From contig NZ_BJYL01000021.1 of assembly GCF_007991495.1 (NCBI RefSeq), positions 1-64,000 of the forward strand: DNA of 64,000 nucleotides, in the 5' to 3' direction. The stretch's first letter is position 1; each line of letters starts with the position of its first letter. The translations under genes and the position numbers were made by a program. Shown here one piece after another: positions 43,191 through 52,522 of this stretch. The DNA is from Sporosarcina luteola. GTDB taxonomy: Bacteria; Bacillota; Bacilli; Bacillales_A; Planococcaceae. The notes beneath the pieces are model-generated. The model saw nothing but the letters and a program-made list of their open reading frames with translations, had not been told where the DNA came from and did not search any database.

Positions 43191-44159
43191 TTAAAACTTC
43201 TCCAGTTTCAGTACCCCCCTCGAAGCGTCCACTTGCACCTCTCCACCTAGCGGAAATGTAAACATCGGCTGCGTATGACCGAAATCCACGTCGTATAGAA
43301 CTGGAATCTCCTTCAATGATGGATGTTTATCAAGAATGAACAGCAATTGCTCTTCGGTCATTTTAGACGCTCTTTGAAATCTTCCAATGACGAGAGCCTT
43401 TACGAACTGTGCATTTTGCAACAAAGACGTCAAATCTCTTGCGAACGTTTCAGGAATCGTCATTTCATCATCTTCGATAAAAAGAATTGCATTATTGATA
43501 CTTGGCATGTACTTTGTTCCTTGCAGCAAATTCAATGTACACAAATTGCCTCCCCATAGCTTGCCGCTTACCGTCCCTTCGTTATACGTCTTCCAAACCG
43601 TCTTCTCAAATACGCGGTCTTCCTGATCCAAATACCAAGCATCATCGCTCCATTGTTCAGATGGCTTCAACTCAAATGGATCACTTTGCATAAGACATTG
43701 CGTAAAGAAATGAGTCTGATATTCCTGCGCCTTTTTCATTTGAAAGCTCGAGAAATGCGGCCCTGAGTAGGTAACTATTCCGGTTTGCGTTGAAATTGCC
43801 GTTCCGATTGCTGTAATATCGCTGTATCCACAGAAAACTTTCGGATTCTTTTTTAGTAATCCATAATCGATATAGGGCAAGAGTTCATTCGAATTGAACC
43901 CGCCGATGACCGTTAAAATGCCTTTTACATTTTCATCAGTAAATGCCTCATGCAGATCCTCCACCCTTTGCTGAATGGAAGTGGAATTTTGAAGGTCTTT
44001 GTCGAAAACATGTTTGCCAAATGAAACAACAAAACCTAAATCCTCTAACCGTTCTTTTGCAGTTTGAACACCTTCTTCGGATAAAATGCTTGCACTTCGA
44101 CTTGGTGCAATGATCCGGATTTCATCTCCCTGTTTTAACTTCTCTGGTATTCTCATCAT
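43191..44159 (-). CDS. Muramoyl-tetrapeptide LD-carboxypeptidase family (S66) protein
   Basis: 322 residues. Begins EKLKQGDEIRIIAPSRSASI; the catalytic serine motif FCGYSDITAI and GGxNSNELLPYIDY (VIGGFNSNELLPYID) match the S66 family, with the second-half triad region near LPLGGEVQVDASRG. Members cut L,D-peptide bonds in murein tetrapeptides or detoxify microcin C-like compounds (MccF). Here no microcin genes are near, so the recycling role is as likely. Start ATG at 44159 (AAGGAAAAA). Confidence 0.88.
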   Translation of the reverse strand: MMRIPEKLKQGDEIRIIAPSRSASILSEEGVQTAKERLEDLGFVVSFGKHVFDKDLQNSTSIQQRVEDLHEAFTDENVKGILTVIGGFNSNELLPYIDYGLLKKNPKVFCGYSDITAIGTAISTQTGIVTYSGPHFSSFQMKKAQEYQTHFFTQCLMQSDPFELKPSEQWSDDAWYLDQEDRVFEKTVWKTYNEGTVSGKLWGGNLCTLNLLQGTKYMPSINNAILFIEDDEMTIPETFARDLTSLLQNAQFVKALVIGRFQRASKMTEEQLLFILDKHPSLKEIPVLYDVDFGHTQPMFTFPLGGEVQVDASRGVLKLEKF

Positions 44160-44178
44160 TTTTTCCTTCTTTCGTTTG

Positions 44179-45123
44179 CTAAATTTCCATTCGAAGCAGA
44201 ATCATATCTTTGCATTGAATGCCGTTTTCCATGATAACCTCATCATAATATTGCACAAAGAAGTCTTTGATAATATCCGAAATGCGAAATCCACATTTTT
44301 GATAGAGCGCAAGCTGATCTATGCTTGAATTCCCTGTTCCAATTTCAATACTTTTATAGCCATTGCTTTTTGCAATCTCGATTGCCTCTTGTAGCAACTT
44401 CCTGCCAATCCCGTGCCCTTGCTTGTCTTCACGGACTGCAATGTTTTTAATCTCCACTGTTCCGTTAGTCAGCGGTACCATAACAAATACTCCGATACTG
44501 TCATTCTGTTCCTCTGCGATATAACATTCTCCTTCTGCTATGTATGCATTCACGAGTTCACGTGAAGGATCGGCAAGTAGAAGCAGATCATAAGGCGGTG
44601 TTTCTTGAGGTTGCAATTTTCTTATAGATAGCCCACGAACACGAAGTGCTGTCTCCATAATTTCATCAAAGCCCTTCTGCCATCCCTTATGATAGTGAGC
44701 TGCTTCTTCTGGCCGGATCAACATCCGCTCCGACGATTCGAATGCTGCGTCAAACGGCAGAAATTCCGTAATGTCCATCCGGTAAAACACTTGATAGCCC
44801 ACTTCTGGATAGGGGCTGGATGGATTCCATAACGGATTTTCTTCATGATTTACTTCAATGGCGCCAAGCAACGTACAGTCGCCCATTACATAAGCTTCTT
44901 CCATCACTTCGCGGCAGACACATGCTTCCACTGTTTCACCAGTCTCAATATGCCCTCCCGGAAAATCCCAACCACGATCATTCAAGTTAACCATGAGCAG
45001 CTGGCCCTCATGGAAACAAAACGCATGAACGCTTGTGATCAATTCCCGTTCAGGCATTACCTCCTCCATCCATGTTAGCTTCAGTTTATGGCCGCCCCAA
45101 TCTACGTATATTCCCGCCATCAT
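44179..45123 (-). CDS. Nudix hydrolase fused to a GNAT acetyltransferase
   Basis: About 314 residues. The N-terminal part (about 15-160) is a Nudix domain with GGHIETGETVEACVCREVMEE. The C-terminal part (about 195-314) is a GNAT acetyltransferase with IKNIAVREDKQGHGIGRKLLQEA binding acetyl-CoA and LYQKCGFRI. A fused Nudix-GNAT protein is uncommon, so it may couple hydrolysis and modification of nucleotide-derived ligand, but this is a guess. Start at 45123 (GAGGGATGG upstream), eight bases after the gene upstream. Confidence 0.85.
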   Translation of the reverse strand: MMAGIYVDWGGHKLKLTWMEEVMPERELITSVHAFCFHEGQLLMVNLNDRGWDFPGGHIETGETVEACVCREVMEEAYVMGDCTLLGAIEVNHEENPLWNPSSPYPEVGYQVFYRMDITEFLPFDAAFESSERMLIRPEEAAHYHKGWQKGFDEIMETALRVRGLSIRKLQPQETPPYDLLLLADPSRELVNAYIAEGECYIAEEQNDSIGVFVMVPLTNGTVEIKNIAVREDKQGHGIGRKLLQEAIEIAKSNGYKSIEIGTGNSSIDQLALYQKCGFRISDIIKDFFVQYYDEVIMENGIQCKDMILLRMEI

Positions 45124-45130
45124 CCATCCC

Positions 45131-45847
45131 TCATTTCCCCATGGAATACCCTTCAAATAATCTTCCGCCAAATGGAGCCAGCACTTCATCTGTAATTGTT
45201 ATGATCCCTTCCCGATTGCCAGTCTTATAAAATGATTGAAAGGCCGTCACAAATCTATCTGCAAAGTCCTCATCGTATTGTTTCAGCGCCCGCACAATCC
45301 ATTTAGAAGCACCAATCCACTGCCCATTCGTCCGCAGTACAAATTCATGAATTGCTTCGGCAAGTGTATTGGCGATGAATAACGCTTCCGCCTCGTTTTG
45401 AGTGCCTATCAAGTCCCCAAGCGCGTCTGTCAGCATATACCGTTTTGTCATTAAAGTCTGTTCCGACCAAGGAGCCGGCCCTTCTTTTAACAGTCCCACG
45501 GCTTCGTTTTTAATGATTGAAAGGACTCCAGAATCTTTTAATACGATTCCTTCCGCCACCATGCGGGGCAAAGAAGGACGTGCTCTTTCAGCATCACTTC
45601 GAAAGTAGGTTTTGTAGGAGGTTAAAGAATGTACAAATACTTCGATTGGCCATCCGTTTTCGATATGGGTTTCACGATAGGCTATTTCGATTCGACTATC
45701 AAAAATTACAATATCCAGATCTGATGTAGAAGTATCTTCCCCTCTAATGACACTTCCCGCAAGAAGCGCAGCTTGGCAATGAGGGAAGTATTCATCGACA
45801 AATCGTTTGGCTGCAAATGGTGCTTTCATTCTTTTCATTCGTTTCAT
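45131..45847 (-). CDS. Nucleotidyltransferase-domain protein
   Basis: 238 residues. The pol-beta type nucleotidyltransferase motif LLAGSVIRGEDTSTSDLDIVIF (GS...DxD) is at about 31-52. The C-terminal half is helical with AEALFIANTLAEAIHEFV. Similar to aminoglycoside or small-molecule nucleotidyltransferases, substrate unknown. ATG at 45847 follows TTGGAGGAA. It sits in a close group with a Nudix, a GNAT and the fused Nudix-GNAT gene on the same strand. Confidence 0.82.
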   Translation of the reverse strand: MKRMKRMKAPFAAKRFVDEYFPHCQAALLAGSVIRGEDTSTSDLDIVIFDSRIEIAYRETHIENGWPIEVFVHSLTSYKTYFRSDAERARPSLPRMVAEGIVLKDSGVLSIIKNEAVGLLKEGPAPWSEQTLMTKRYMLTDALGDLIGTQNEAEALFIANTLAEAIHEFVLRTNGQWIGASKWIVRALKQYDEDFADRFVTAFQSFYKTGNREGIITITDEVLAPFGGRLFEGYSMGK

Positions 45848-45869
45848 TCCTGGTTCCTCCAACTACTTT

Positions 45870-46289
45870 TCAGATTTCCATTCTTTCAATCAATCTTTTC
45901 GCAATTTCCATAGGTCGAACGTCTAATGAGTCGAGCTTCGCAACCGGAATCCACATCGGTTCATACCGGCCACGGTTACGATCTTTTCCATATTCCTCGC
46001 CTTCTCCTGTTCCAAATATTCCACCAACCATCTCTGCAATAAAATAGTGTTGCTCTCCCTTGAATTCAACAATTCCAAGTTGCTCTTTTATATCAATCTT
46101 CACACCTAACTCCTCGAACGCTTCCCGAATTGTTGCTTGTTCAGGGCTTTCCCCCTTTTCAATTCCGCCGCCTGGAAAGACGTAATATTCCTCTCCATCA
46201 CGTGTTCTCTTAATGAGGGCAACCTTGTCCTCATTAATAAGTACCGCGGACCCTCGATTTCTTCGATTCACGCCTTCATGTCCTAACAT
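45870..46289 (-). CDS. Nudix hydrolase
   Basis: 139 residues. Complete Nudix box GGIEKGESPEQATIREAFEELG (residues about 42-63). It hydrolyses a nucleoside-diphosphate-X compound. The start ATG at 46289 lies within the end of the preceding GNAT gene, so the two are coupled. Substrate unknown. Confidence 0.88.
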   Translation of the reverse strand: MLGHEGVNRRNRGSAVLINEDKVALIKRTRDGEEYYVFPGGGIEKGESPEQATIREAFEELGVKIDIKEQLGIVEFKGEQHYFIAEMVGGIFGTGEGEEYGKDRNRGRYEPMWIPVAKLDSLDVRPMEIAKRLIERMEI

Positions 46290-46815
46290 ATTCAATCAAC
46301 CAGCAGTCCCGGTACTCCCCTTCATGCCATTCATGCTTCGGCAAAAGCTTCACTTTCTTGAACCCGCATTTCTCATAGCAACGTATCGCCCGCTCATTCC
46401 ACGTTTGAGGATCCATGACGATGCGGTCCGCTTTCCTTTCGTTCAATAAATAGGTAGCAACCATTTCGACAAGTTGTGTACCGATTCCTTTATTCCAATA
46501 GACTGGTTCGCCGATGAACTGATCCATGCCGTAAATGACCTCTGACGGATCGGAATATCCATAGGCTCTTCTTTCCTCATCCCCAACTGGATAAAACTGC
46601 ACATAGCCAATTGGCAATTCATCGTACTGAATGAGACACCTTGTTTCATCATCCGCATCCCCGTAAAAATCCTCTTCAACTTGCGCTAAATCCAATGGAC
46701 GATCCCGTCCCTCATAAAACTGGAGAACCTCAGGATCGGACAGCCATTTGGCCATTAGTATTTTATCGTCAACAATCAGTTCCCGAATAGCCACACGATC
46801 ATGTTGAATAAACAT
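46276..46815 (-). CDS. GNAT acetyltransferase, aminoglycoside 6'-N-acetyltransferase-like
   Basis: 179 residues. Contains GEPVYWNKGIGTQLVEMVATYLLNERKADR, WNERAIRCYEKCGFKKV, and an N-terminal FIQHDRVAIRELIVDDKILMAKWLSDPEVL. This arrangement belongs to the AAC(6')-like acetyltransferases (Acetyltransf_8). Similarity does not prove aminoglycoside modification. The start follows AGAGGTGTATA. First gene of the group on the minus strand. Confidence 0.85.
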   Translation of the reverse strand: MFIQHDRVAIRELIVDDKILMAKWLSDPEVLQFYEGRDRPLDLAQVEEDFYGDADDETRCLIQYDELPIGYVQFYPVGDEERRAYGYSDPSEVIYGMDQFIGEPVYWNKGIGTQLVEMVATYLLNERKADRIVMDPQTWNERAIRCYEKCGFKKVKLLPKHEWHEGEYRDCWLIEYVRT

Positions 46816-46895
46816 CTATACACCTCTTTGATTATTTTCAATTAATAGACCTTGTAATTCCGATTTGTTATAGTTTATATAAATTGGGATATAGT

Positions 46896-46931
46896 AAAAA
46901 GGACCGCAACGATGTTGGAGCATCATTGCGG
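46896..46931 (-). terminator. Terminator downstream of the toxin gene
   Basis: CCGCAACGATG (46904-46914) and CATCATTGCGG (46921-46931) form a hairpin with one mismatch. On the minus strand it is followed by TCCTTTTT. Confidence 0.75.
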
Positions 46932-46978
46932 AACTTCAATAGACATGGTTTCCATTACTGGAATCAGCGTCCACGGTG

Positions 46979-47028
46979 AATAATCCACCCGAGTCGGCTA
47001 AAACTCAAGGGTGGATTATTTCTTTTGT
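46979..47028 (+). ncRNA. 3' end of a possible antisense antitoxin RNA
   Basis: AATAATCCACCC / GGGTGGATTATT hairpin followed by TTCTTTTGT on the plus strand overlaps the 3' end of the toxin reading frame. In TxpA/RatA and BsrG/SR4 pairs the antisense RNA ends against the toxin tail in the same way. A -10-like TATAGT near 46891 could start it. No expression evidence. Confidence 0.35.
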
Positions 47029-47105
47029 GACAATACTAGTGCAATTACTGCTACGATTAGTGTGGAAAAACTAATCATGACGATGATTGCTTGTAATGTA
47101 GTCAC
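47016..47105 (-). CDS. Putative holin-like (type I) toxin, 29 aa
   Basis: MTTLQAIIVMISFSTLIVAV then IALVLSQKK, coded by a GTG start with AAGGGGTG upstream at 7-nt spacing. The sequence pattern (short N-terminus, L-I-I/V-MISF, single helix, terminal lysines) matches the Hol_Tox peptide family found in type I toxin-antitoxin loci of Firmicutes. It inserts in the membrane when overproduced in known family members. Too short for most annotation pipelines. Confidence 0.8.
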   Translation of the reverse strand: MTTLQAIIVMISFSTLIVAVIALVLSQKK

Positions 47106-47277
47106 TTTACAGCACCCCTTCCGTCTGTGAAAAAGACTGGAATGTTCGGGATGCTGACCGCCCTTGAAAACTATGCTATTATTCTAACATTATACTATAC
47201 ATTTGTTCTCACTTACCAGATAATTCATACTCCGACAATGCAAAAAACAGCACCGTTTGACAGTGCTGCTTCACCTC

Positions 47278-48198
47278 TCACTTTACCAATAATGCTTGAA
47301 TCCATCCGCTCAGCGTCGCCTTGTCAACAAAAGGTGCTAGCCGCGCAATTGTCTCTGGGTCCAGATTGCCGATTTCCTTTTCATCAACAAGCCGTTTCAA
47401 GTACTCCCTTCCAAGAAAAGGTGCAAGTGATACTAGGCATCTTGAATCCAACTCGTCATCCATTGCCCGATCTGCTAAACTACTTAATTTTCCTTTGGTG
47501 CAAAACGGTGCCAAGCGGACAATGAGCTTCCATTCAATCCCTTCATCTATTGCTTGTTCAATCAATTCATCCACCGTTTCCTTCCCAATAAACGGCGCCA
47601 ATCGAACAACAACATTCAAATCCATTCCATCTTTATTCGCTTTATCAACTAAACGCCGTAACGTTTCCCTGCTGACGAACGGTGCAAGTCTTTGAACAAA
47701 TTTCATATCGACATTGTCTCCCATCGATCCTGTCACCAATCCATCCAATAAGTCGGTTTCCACAAACGGAGCCAACCGCACAATTAAATCCTGATTGAAC
47801 AACCGCTTGTCGACCCGTTCCGTCACATCTGCCAACTCGCTCGCCTTTAGTAAAGGCGCCACTTCAATGAGCCCTTCCATATCCGCTTCCCCTGTATTGA
47901 TCATTTCAGCAACTTCCTCTCGACGATTTTCTGAAATTCCCGTCATGATTTGGCCAAGATTATGGATATAAGTCGAGCTTTCCTTATCGGCTCCGCCATT
48001 CATCAATTCATCCACTGAGACTCCAAAAACTTGCCCGATCTGCATCAATGTTCCAATATCCGGCAACGAATCGCCACGCTCCCATTTCGAAACAGCTTGA
48101 TGACTTACGTTTAGGCGATCCGCCAATCCCATTTGCGTCCAGTCTTTTTCTTTTCGAAGCTTTGAAATAAAACTCCCAACCTTCAATGTATCTAACAT
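47278..48198 (-). CDS. XRE-family regulator with seven 29-residue repeats
   Basis: 306 residues. The N-terminal helix-turn-helix (about 8-68) reads KLRKEKDWTQMGLADRLNVSHQAVSKWERGDSLPD. From residue 112 to the end, the motif V-R-L-A-P-F-V-x(4)-L-x(2)-L occurs seven times at 29-residue steps (VEVAPLL, IVRLAPFV, VQRLAPFV, VVRLAPFI, IVRLAPFC, LVSLAPFL, IARLAPFV), suggesting a helical-repeat solenoid. The role of the repeat domain in binding or dimerising is unknown. Target genes unknown. Confidence 0.85.
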   Translation of the reverse strand: MLDTLKVGSFISKLRKEKDWTQMGLADRLNVSHQAVSKWERGDSLPDIGTLMQIGQVFGVSVDELMNGGADKESSTYIHNLGQIMTGISENRREEVAEMINTGEADMEGLIEVAPLLKASELADVTERVDKRLFNQDLIVRLAPFVETDLLDGLVTGSMGDNVDMKFVQRLAPFVSRETLRRLVDKANKDGMDLNVVVRLAPFIGKETVDELIEQAIDEGIEWKLIVRLAPFCTKGKLSSLADRAMDDELDSRCLVSLAPFLGREYLKRLVDEKEIGNLDPETIARLAPFVDKATLSGWIQALLVK

Positions 48199-48352
48199 CC
48201 AAACAACCTCCCCAAATAGTTTCAGCGCGCACTGTACGTTTAGCGTAGCATACTGCCTTCAACGCGCCTATCAACTATTGGTTGAATACGGATTCTACTG
48301 GTGGTGGAATATGCGCTTGGCTATTTCGTGCCAGACACGCAAACCGGCTTTT

Positions 48353-49543
48353 CTATAACCATAAAGTCGATTCCACTTCATCAAATCGGCCTTCAATCAT
48401 CCCAATATTGGGAATGAAAATTTGAGTTTCTTTCATGCTCGGCTTTTCGTTCAACAGGACTTGAACATGTTTGCACTGGAAAACGCTTCCTTTACCCAAA
48501 ACAATGACTGGTTGCTGAAATAGATAATCCTGTTCATTCATCTTTAAACGAACGAAATTCTGATGCAACAATTTATCTCCGCTTGCGATGATATTCATCG
48601 GGTCAATACCTGCAACTTTGATATCTCCCTGAATGTTGAGTACATATTTTGCCTGTCGGAAAGCTTCTTCGATCTTTTTATCTCGCTCGTTCGTTATAGA
48701 ATGGACGAGCTCATTGGCATTTACCAATGAATCAAACACTATTGGCTGTTCCTGTATGGGTTCGGTAAACTCTCTGAAATACTCATATAACGTCTTCTTG
48801 GTTTGCATGAAATCCACTTGCCATCCTGGAGAAAGTTCATCCAACAGTGAACAAAGGAACAATCCTGCACTGTAACAACTTCTGCGTAAATGTCTCGTAG
48901 AATCTGCTATATCAAGCAACGGTTCCCCATAGGACTGGATTTCCTCATCCTTTCGCGAATCGCTTTTTACAGTATACGCATTCAATTCAATATAAAATGC
49001 TGGCCCCTCAACCGTCTCGATCAACTGTTCATACTTTATAAATGGACCAATAACCGATGATCTTTTCTCCCGATATAGGATGAATTGGTTCAGATGCTGT
49101 TTTTTCGTGGTAGCATCTACAGCCATCACAGCGTTGTATAAATGCAGCCGCTCCTGTTCGCGCAACTCCACGTTTTCAGCAATAATCGGATACGTGATCC
49201 CTAACACTTCATCAGGGAATCTTGATTCCCCTTTCATATACTGCAATCCATGGAATAATTCATGCGCAAGCACTGAGTACAGGCGGTCTGCATCTAAACC
49301 GCTATCCAGTTGGACAATCGCAGTCGGGTAATCGTGAAACAAAATCGAGGTATTCCCAGCAAACTCCTTACTCCAGGGAAGCTGTAGAAAGGAGTTTTTG
49401 GTCTCTGGAAATGCAGGATGATGAAACAAATACACAGTTTCATTTGTATATAACGCATACGCGCCAACCTGAAAATCCGGCCAGAAGCCGGACAAGATTT
49501 CATCATTCAAATGAGGGATGAATGCATGTAGATCTATGGCCAT
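48353..49543 (-). CDS. Unknown zinc-metalloprotease-like protein with HELFHGLQ
   Basis: 396 residues. The motif AHELFHGLQ (residues 93-101) and, about 90 residues later, EGPAFYIE could form a gluzincin active site. There is no signal peptide. The rest (residues 200-396) has no recognised motif. The ATG at 49543 follows AGGAGAATGATT. I do not recognise the family; some Bacillus homologues carry misleading names. It lies between the XRE gene and a chemotaxis receptor on the same strand. The bases 48199-48352 hold no gene. Confidence 0.75.
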   Translation of the reverse strand: MAIDLHAFIPHLNDEILSGFWPDFQVGAYALYTNETVYLFHHPAFPETKNSFLQLPWSKEFAGNTSILFHDYPTAIVQLDSGLDADRLYSVLAHELFHGLQYMKGESRFPDEVLGITYPIIAENVELREQERLHLYNAVMAVDATTKKQHLNQFILYREKRSSVIGPFIKYEQLIETVEGPAFYIELNAYTVKSDSRKDEEIQSYGEPLLDIADSTRHLRRSCYSAGLFLCSLLDELSPGWQVDFMQTKKTLYEYFREFTEPIQEQPIVFDSLVNANELVHSITNERDKKIEEAFRQAKYVLNIQGDIKVAGIDPMNIIASGDKLLHQNFVRLKMNEQDYLFQQPVIVLGKGSVFQCKHVQVLLNEKPSMKETQIFIPNIGMIEGRFDEVESTLWL

Positions 49544-49637
49544 AATCATTCTCCTAACACTACTAGTTTATTAATAACTGTCTACAGAACATGTGAACAA
49601 ATCAATCAAGTATCACATTAACTCCCTCTATGTCTTA

Positions 49638-51332
49638 TCACTCAGTGATCCTAAACCGATTCACATCTCCAAGCAGACGATCCGCTAGACTTGCTAACGT
49701 CTGCGCATTCAAGGATATTTCTGCATTTGCGGAAAGCTGTTCTTCTGTTGCGGCACTTGCTGATTGGGCTTCTGCTGAAGTTTGCATAGCAAAGTCTTGT
49801 ACGCTTTGCGATTCTGCGGATATGATATCAGTCATTGACCGAACTTCCATAATAGTTTCGGAGACAGCATTCATGGCACTGTTCATCATTCCTGTTGCAC
49901 TTTCAATCTGCTTAAACACATCCCCTGTACTTCCCGCCAATTCCCTGCCTCTTGCAATAAATAAATTGCCTTCTTCTGCAGTCACGATCGTTCTCTCAAC
50001 GTTCTGCACCATCTCATCGATCATTTTGCCAATATGTCCTGCAGACCGCTTCGATTGGTCTGCAAGTTGACGAACCTCTTCTGCCACTACAGCGAATCCT
50101 TTGCCATGTTCCCCCGCTCGTGCCGCTTCAATTGCAGCATTCAACGCCAATAAGTTCGTCTGCTCCGCCATCCTCGTAATGACCGACGTCACTTCACGGA
50201 TTCTTTCTGAATGTGTCGCCAGTTGGCCAATTGTATTGGATGACTTCAGAATAGACAAGCTGATTTTCCCCATTTGTTCTGTCACTTCTTTCATCCGTGT
50301 CGCTCCTTGATTAACAAGGTCAGTCACTTCTGTAGATGCATGTTGCATTCTCTCATTATCATTGCTGATTTTATTAACTCCTTTCAGCACTTCATTCAAA
50401 GAACGATTGGATTCATCCACTTTCGAAACTTGTGCATCACTCGCCATTAAATTCCGTTCTGTTATTTCTGCAACGGTTTCCGAGGCGGCAAGACTTTCTT
50501 CCGAGCTTGCGGATAATTCTTCAGCATGGGTTGCAAGTTGAACAGCGGATTCTTTGACGATTGAAAGAATTCCTCTTAAATCCTCCGTCATTCCATTCAA
50601 AGCATCCGCCATTTCTCCAATTTCATCTTTGTTTCGTACAATAATCGGCCCCGCTATGAAATCGCCATTTGCTATTTGTGCAAGGGAAGCTGTCATCTTC
50701 CTAACTGGCTGGGCGATACTACGGCTAATGATTTGAGCAATAAGGATACTTGTTACAATCGCAATAACGATTAAGCCTCCAATACATACATATATCCAAT
50801 TCAAAACGTTTTGGAGCTGTTCTTCAGTATTTTTCTGTTCTATTTCTTGTAGTTGAATAAGCTGCTGAAGATTTGCTGATACCTCATCTTGATAAAACGA
50901 GACTTCATTCGCCAAGTCCATTGCGCTTTCTATATTGCCTGCCTGTACATCCCGAATAATCAGTTCACTAATTTGTTCGGCACTTTTAGATGTTTCTTTC
51001 ACGTCTTTCATAATCTCACGTGCTGTTGGCGTATGTATCGACGTATCTAGTGCTTTTATTTTCTCCTTAACAGCATCCACAATATCTTGTCGCTGTTCGA
51101 CATAGGATTGGTCTTTGTAAATGATATAGCCTCGGATGTTTTTCGCATCGGCATGTTGGGCTGATAACAATTGTTCCAGCAGCACGACATTGTTAATTTT
51201 GTCGTCAATTAAGTAACGGTATTCCGCATCCAATTTGGTGAGACCCCATAATCCGGATGCTCCAACTAGCAGCACAATTGCTAGAATCGCTAAAAAACCA
51301 ACCCATAACTTTTTCCCGACTGTCATTTTCAA
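49638..51332 (-). CDS. Methyl-accepting chemotaxis protein (4HB sensor)
   Basis: 564 residues. N-terminal helix (about 10-32), a four-helix-bundle ligand domain (30-185), second helix (about 187-210), HAMP (210-265) and a long signalling coiled coil with the invariant hairpin [20 protein letters not shown]. It relays ligand binding to CheA. The start TTG at 51332 is followed by ATG two codons on; AAGGGG lies upstream. A different receptor of the same class is at 56053-57738. Confidence 0.95.
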   Translation of the reverse strand: MKMTVGKKLWVGFLAILAIVLLVGASGLWGLTKLDAEYRYLIDDKINNVVLLEQLLSAQHADAKNIRGYIIYKDQSYVEQRQDIVDAVKEKIKALDTSIHTPTAREIMKDVKETSKSAEQISELIIRDVQAGNIESAMDLANEVSFYQDEVSANLQQLIQLQEIEQKNTEEQLQNVLNWIYVCIGGLIVIAIVTSILIAQIISRSIAQPVRKMTASLAQIANGDFIAGPIIVRNKDEIGEMADALNGMTEDLRGILSIVKESAVQLATHAEELSASSEESLAASETVAEITERNLMASDAQVSKVDESNRSLNEVLKGVNKISNDNERMQHASTEVTDLVNQGATRMKEVTEQMGKISLSILKSSNTIGQLATHSERIREVTSVITRMAEQTNLLALNAAIEAARAGEHGKGFAVVAEEVRQLADQSKRSAGHIGKMIDEMVQNVERTIVTAEEGNLFIARGRELAGSTGDVFKQIESATGMMNSAMNAVSETIMEVRSMTDIISAESQSVQDFAMQTSAEAQSASAATEEQLSANAEISLNAQTLASLADRLLGDVNRFRITE

Positions 51333-51428
51333 ATCATAGCATCCCCTTAATGATCTATAGTCAATTACGATTATAGGTCATAGGGATAAAGTATGATGTA
51401 AAGTGTTTGTTAAGATTACAAACAAGGC

Positions 51429-51989
51429 TCAAAGTTTTTTGTTTTTCCCGGATTCAATGTTGCAATCCGCTAAGCTCAACACTTCATCCACAAACTTCTT
51501 TTTCGCGTCAGCATAATTACGCTCATTCGTAGGATATTTGACTGCCAGCTCCTTCTTCAATGTCTCGTATTCTCTTGCAACGTCGGAATGTGCATTCAAG
51601 TAATCCCTAAAAAGTGTATGCTGTTTCCACCAATCTCCCCCGTATTCCACAACATGATAAACATGCGTCTTCGTTAATTCCTCCAAATCAGAGAACTTGG
51701 CAAACACTGCCTTTCCTTCGATTTCCACCCTTCCTAAATGATAAATATCTGCATCTTTCAATTTATATTTATCGAATTTCTTTACATCATCCATTGACCT
51801 GAGGCCAATCAAAATATCAAGCATAGGCTTTGCTGCAATCCCCTCAATTGCAGTGCTTCCGATATGCTGAATGTCCACCACATACTCGCCAATCAGTGAT
51901 TCCAACAAAGCTTTCTCGTGTGAGAAAAGCTCCTTCCATTCTTGGCGATATGAAGATAGTGCGACTACGTCTTTATTCAAACCTAACAC
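51429..51989 (-). CDS. GrpB family protein (UPF0157)
   Basis: 186 residues with the nucleotidyltransferase-like GrpB motifs VDIQHIGSTAIEGIAAKPMLDILIGL, HVYHVVEYGGDWW and LFRDYLNAH. The first codons overlap the end of the gene upstream (GTG at 51989 inside the last codons), with GGGGTG as ribosome site. The enzymatic role is not established; homologues are fused to CoaE-like kinases in some bacteria. Confidence 0.85.
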   Translation of the reverse strand: MLGLNKDVVALSSYRQEWKELFSHEKALLESLIGEYVVDIQHIGSTAIEGIAAKPMLDILIGLRSMDDVKKFDKYKLKDADIYHLGRVEIEGKAVFAKFSDLEELTKTHVYHVVEYGGDWWKQHTLFRDYLNAHSDVAREYETLKKELAVKYPTNERNYADAKKKFVDEVLSLADCNIESGKNKKL

Positions 51990-52522
51990 TTTGATTTCAC
52001 CCCGATTTCGTTGCAAATGAATTCCACAATCTCATCGACACAGACACCTTCCGTGGAAATGAATTGTGCAAATCGTGAACTTTCAAATCCTGCTAGACAT
52101 TTATCCGTCTGCGCGAAGCACCAATTACCTTCCTCTTCACCGCGTTCGATGAGCCGCTGATGGATTGTTTCCTTTTTTGCGGTTAAACAAAAATGATATG
52201 TTTCAGGGTCCACTTGTAAAAACCCATTATAGATTGTCTTAAAGTAATCCTTATTATAAATCGTCATTGGCACGATCAAGTCCTTGCCGTAAGTCTCACG
52301 AATCTGTTTAGCAACGTAGACCGTCAATGGCTTCCACATATCCAAATCCTGAAAATCCCCAGTTCGCTCGTGTTTCAATTTCACGTCTTCCGGTACGATA
52401 TGCTTTTGCATAAAACCAACCTCTTCCGGATCAAATAGCATCGCCCCATCAAGCTTACGAAGTAATTCATTCGCCACAGACGTCTTTCCGACACCAAATG
52501 CCCCATTGATCATGACAATCAT
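51983..52522 (-). CDS. TmrB-like nucleoside/tunicamycin-resistance ATPase
   Basis: 179 residues. P-loop NGAFGVGKTS (residues 6-15), LFDPEEVGFMQKHIVPED, LIVPMTIYNKDYF, WCFAQTDKCLAG: all match the layout of B. subtilis TmrB, which is a membrane-associated ATP-binding protein that gives tunicamycin resistance. The start ATG overlaps the vanW stop by 4 bp (ATGA). Whether this copy gives tunicamycin resistance is not tested. Confidence 0.85.
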   Translation of the reverse strand: MIVMINGAFGVGKTSVANELLRKLDGAMLFDPEEVGFMQKHIVPEDVKLKHERTGDFQDLDMWKPLTVYVAKQIRETYGKDLIVPMTIYNKDYFKTIYNGFLQVDPETYHFCLTAKKETIHQRLIERGEEEGNWCFAQTDKCLAGFESSRFAQFISTEGVCVDEIVEFICNEIGVKSKC

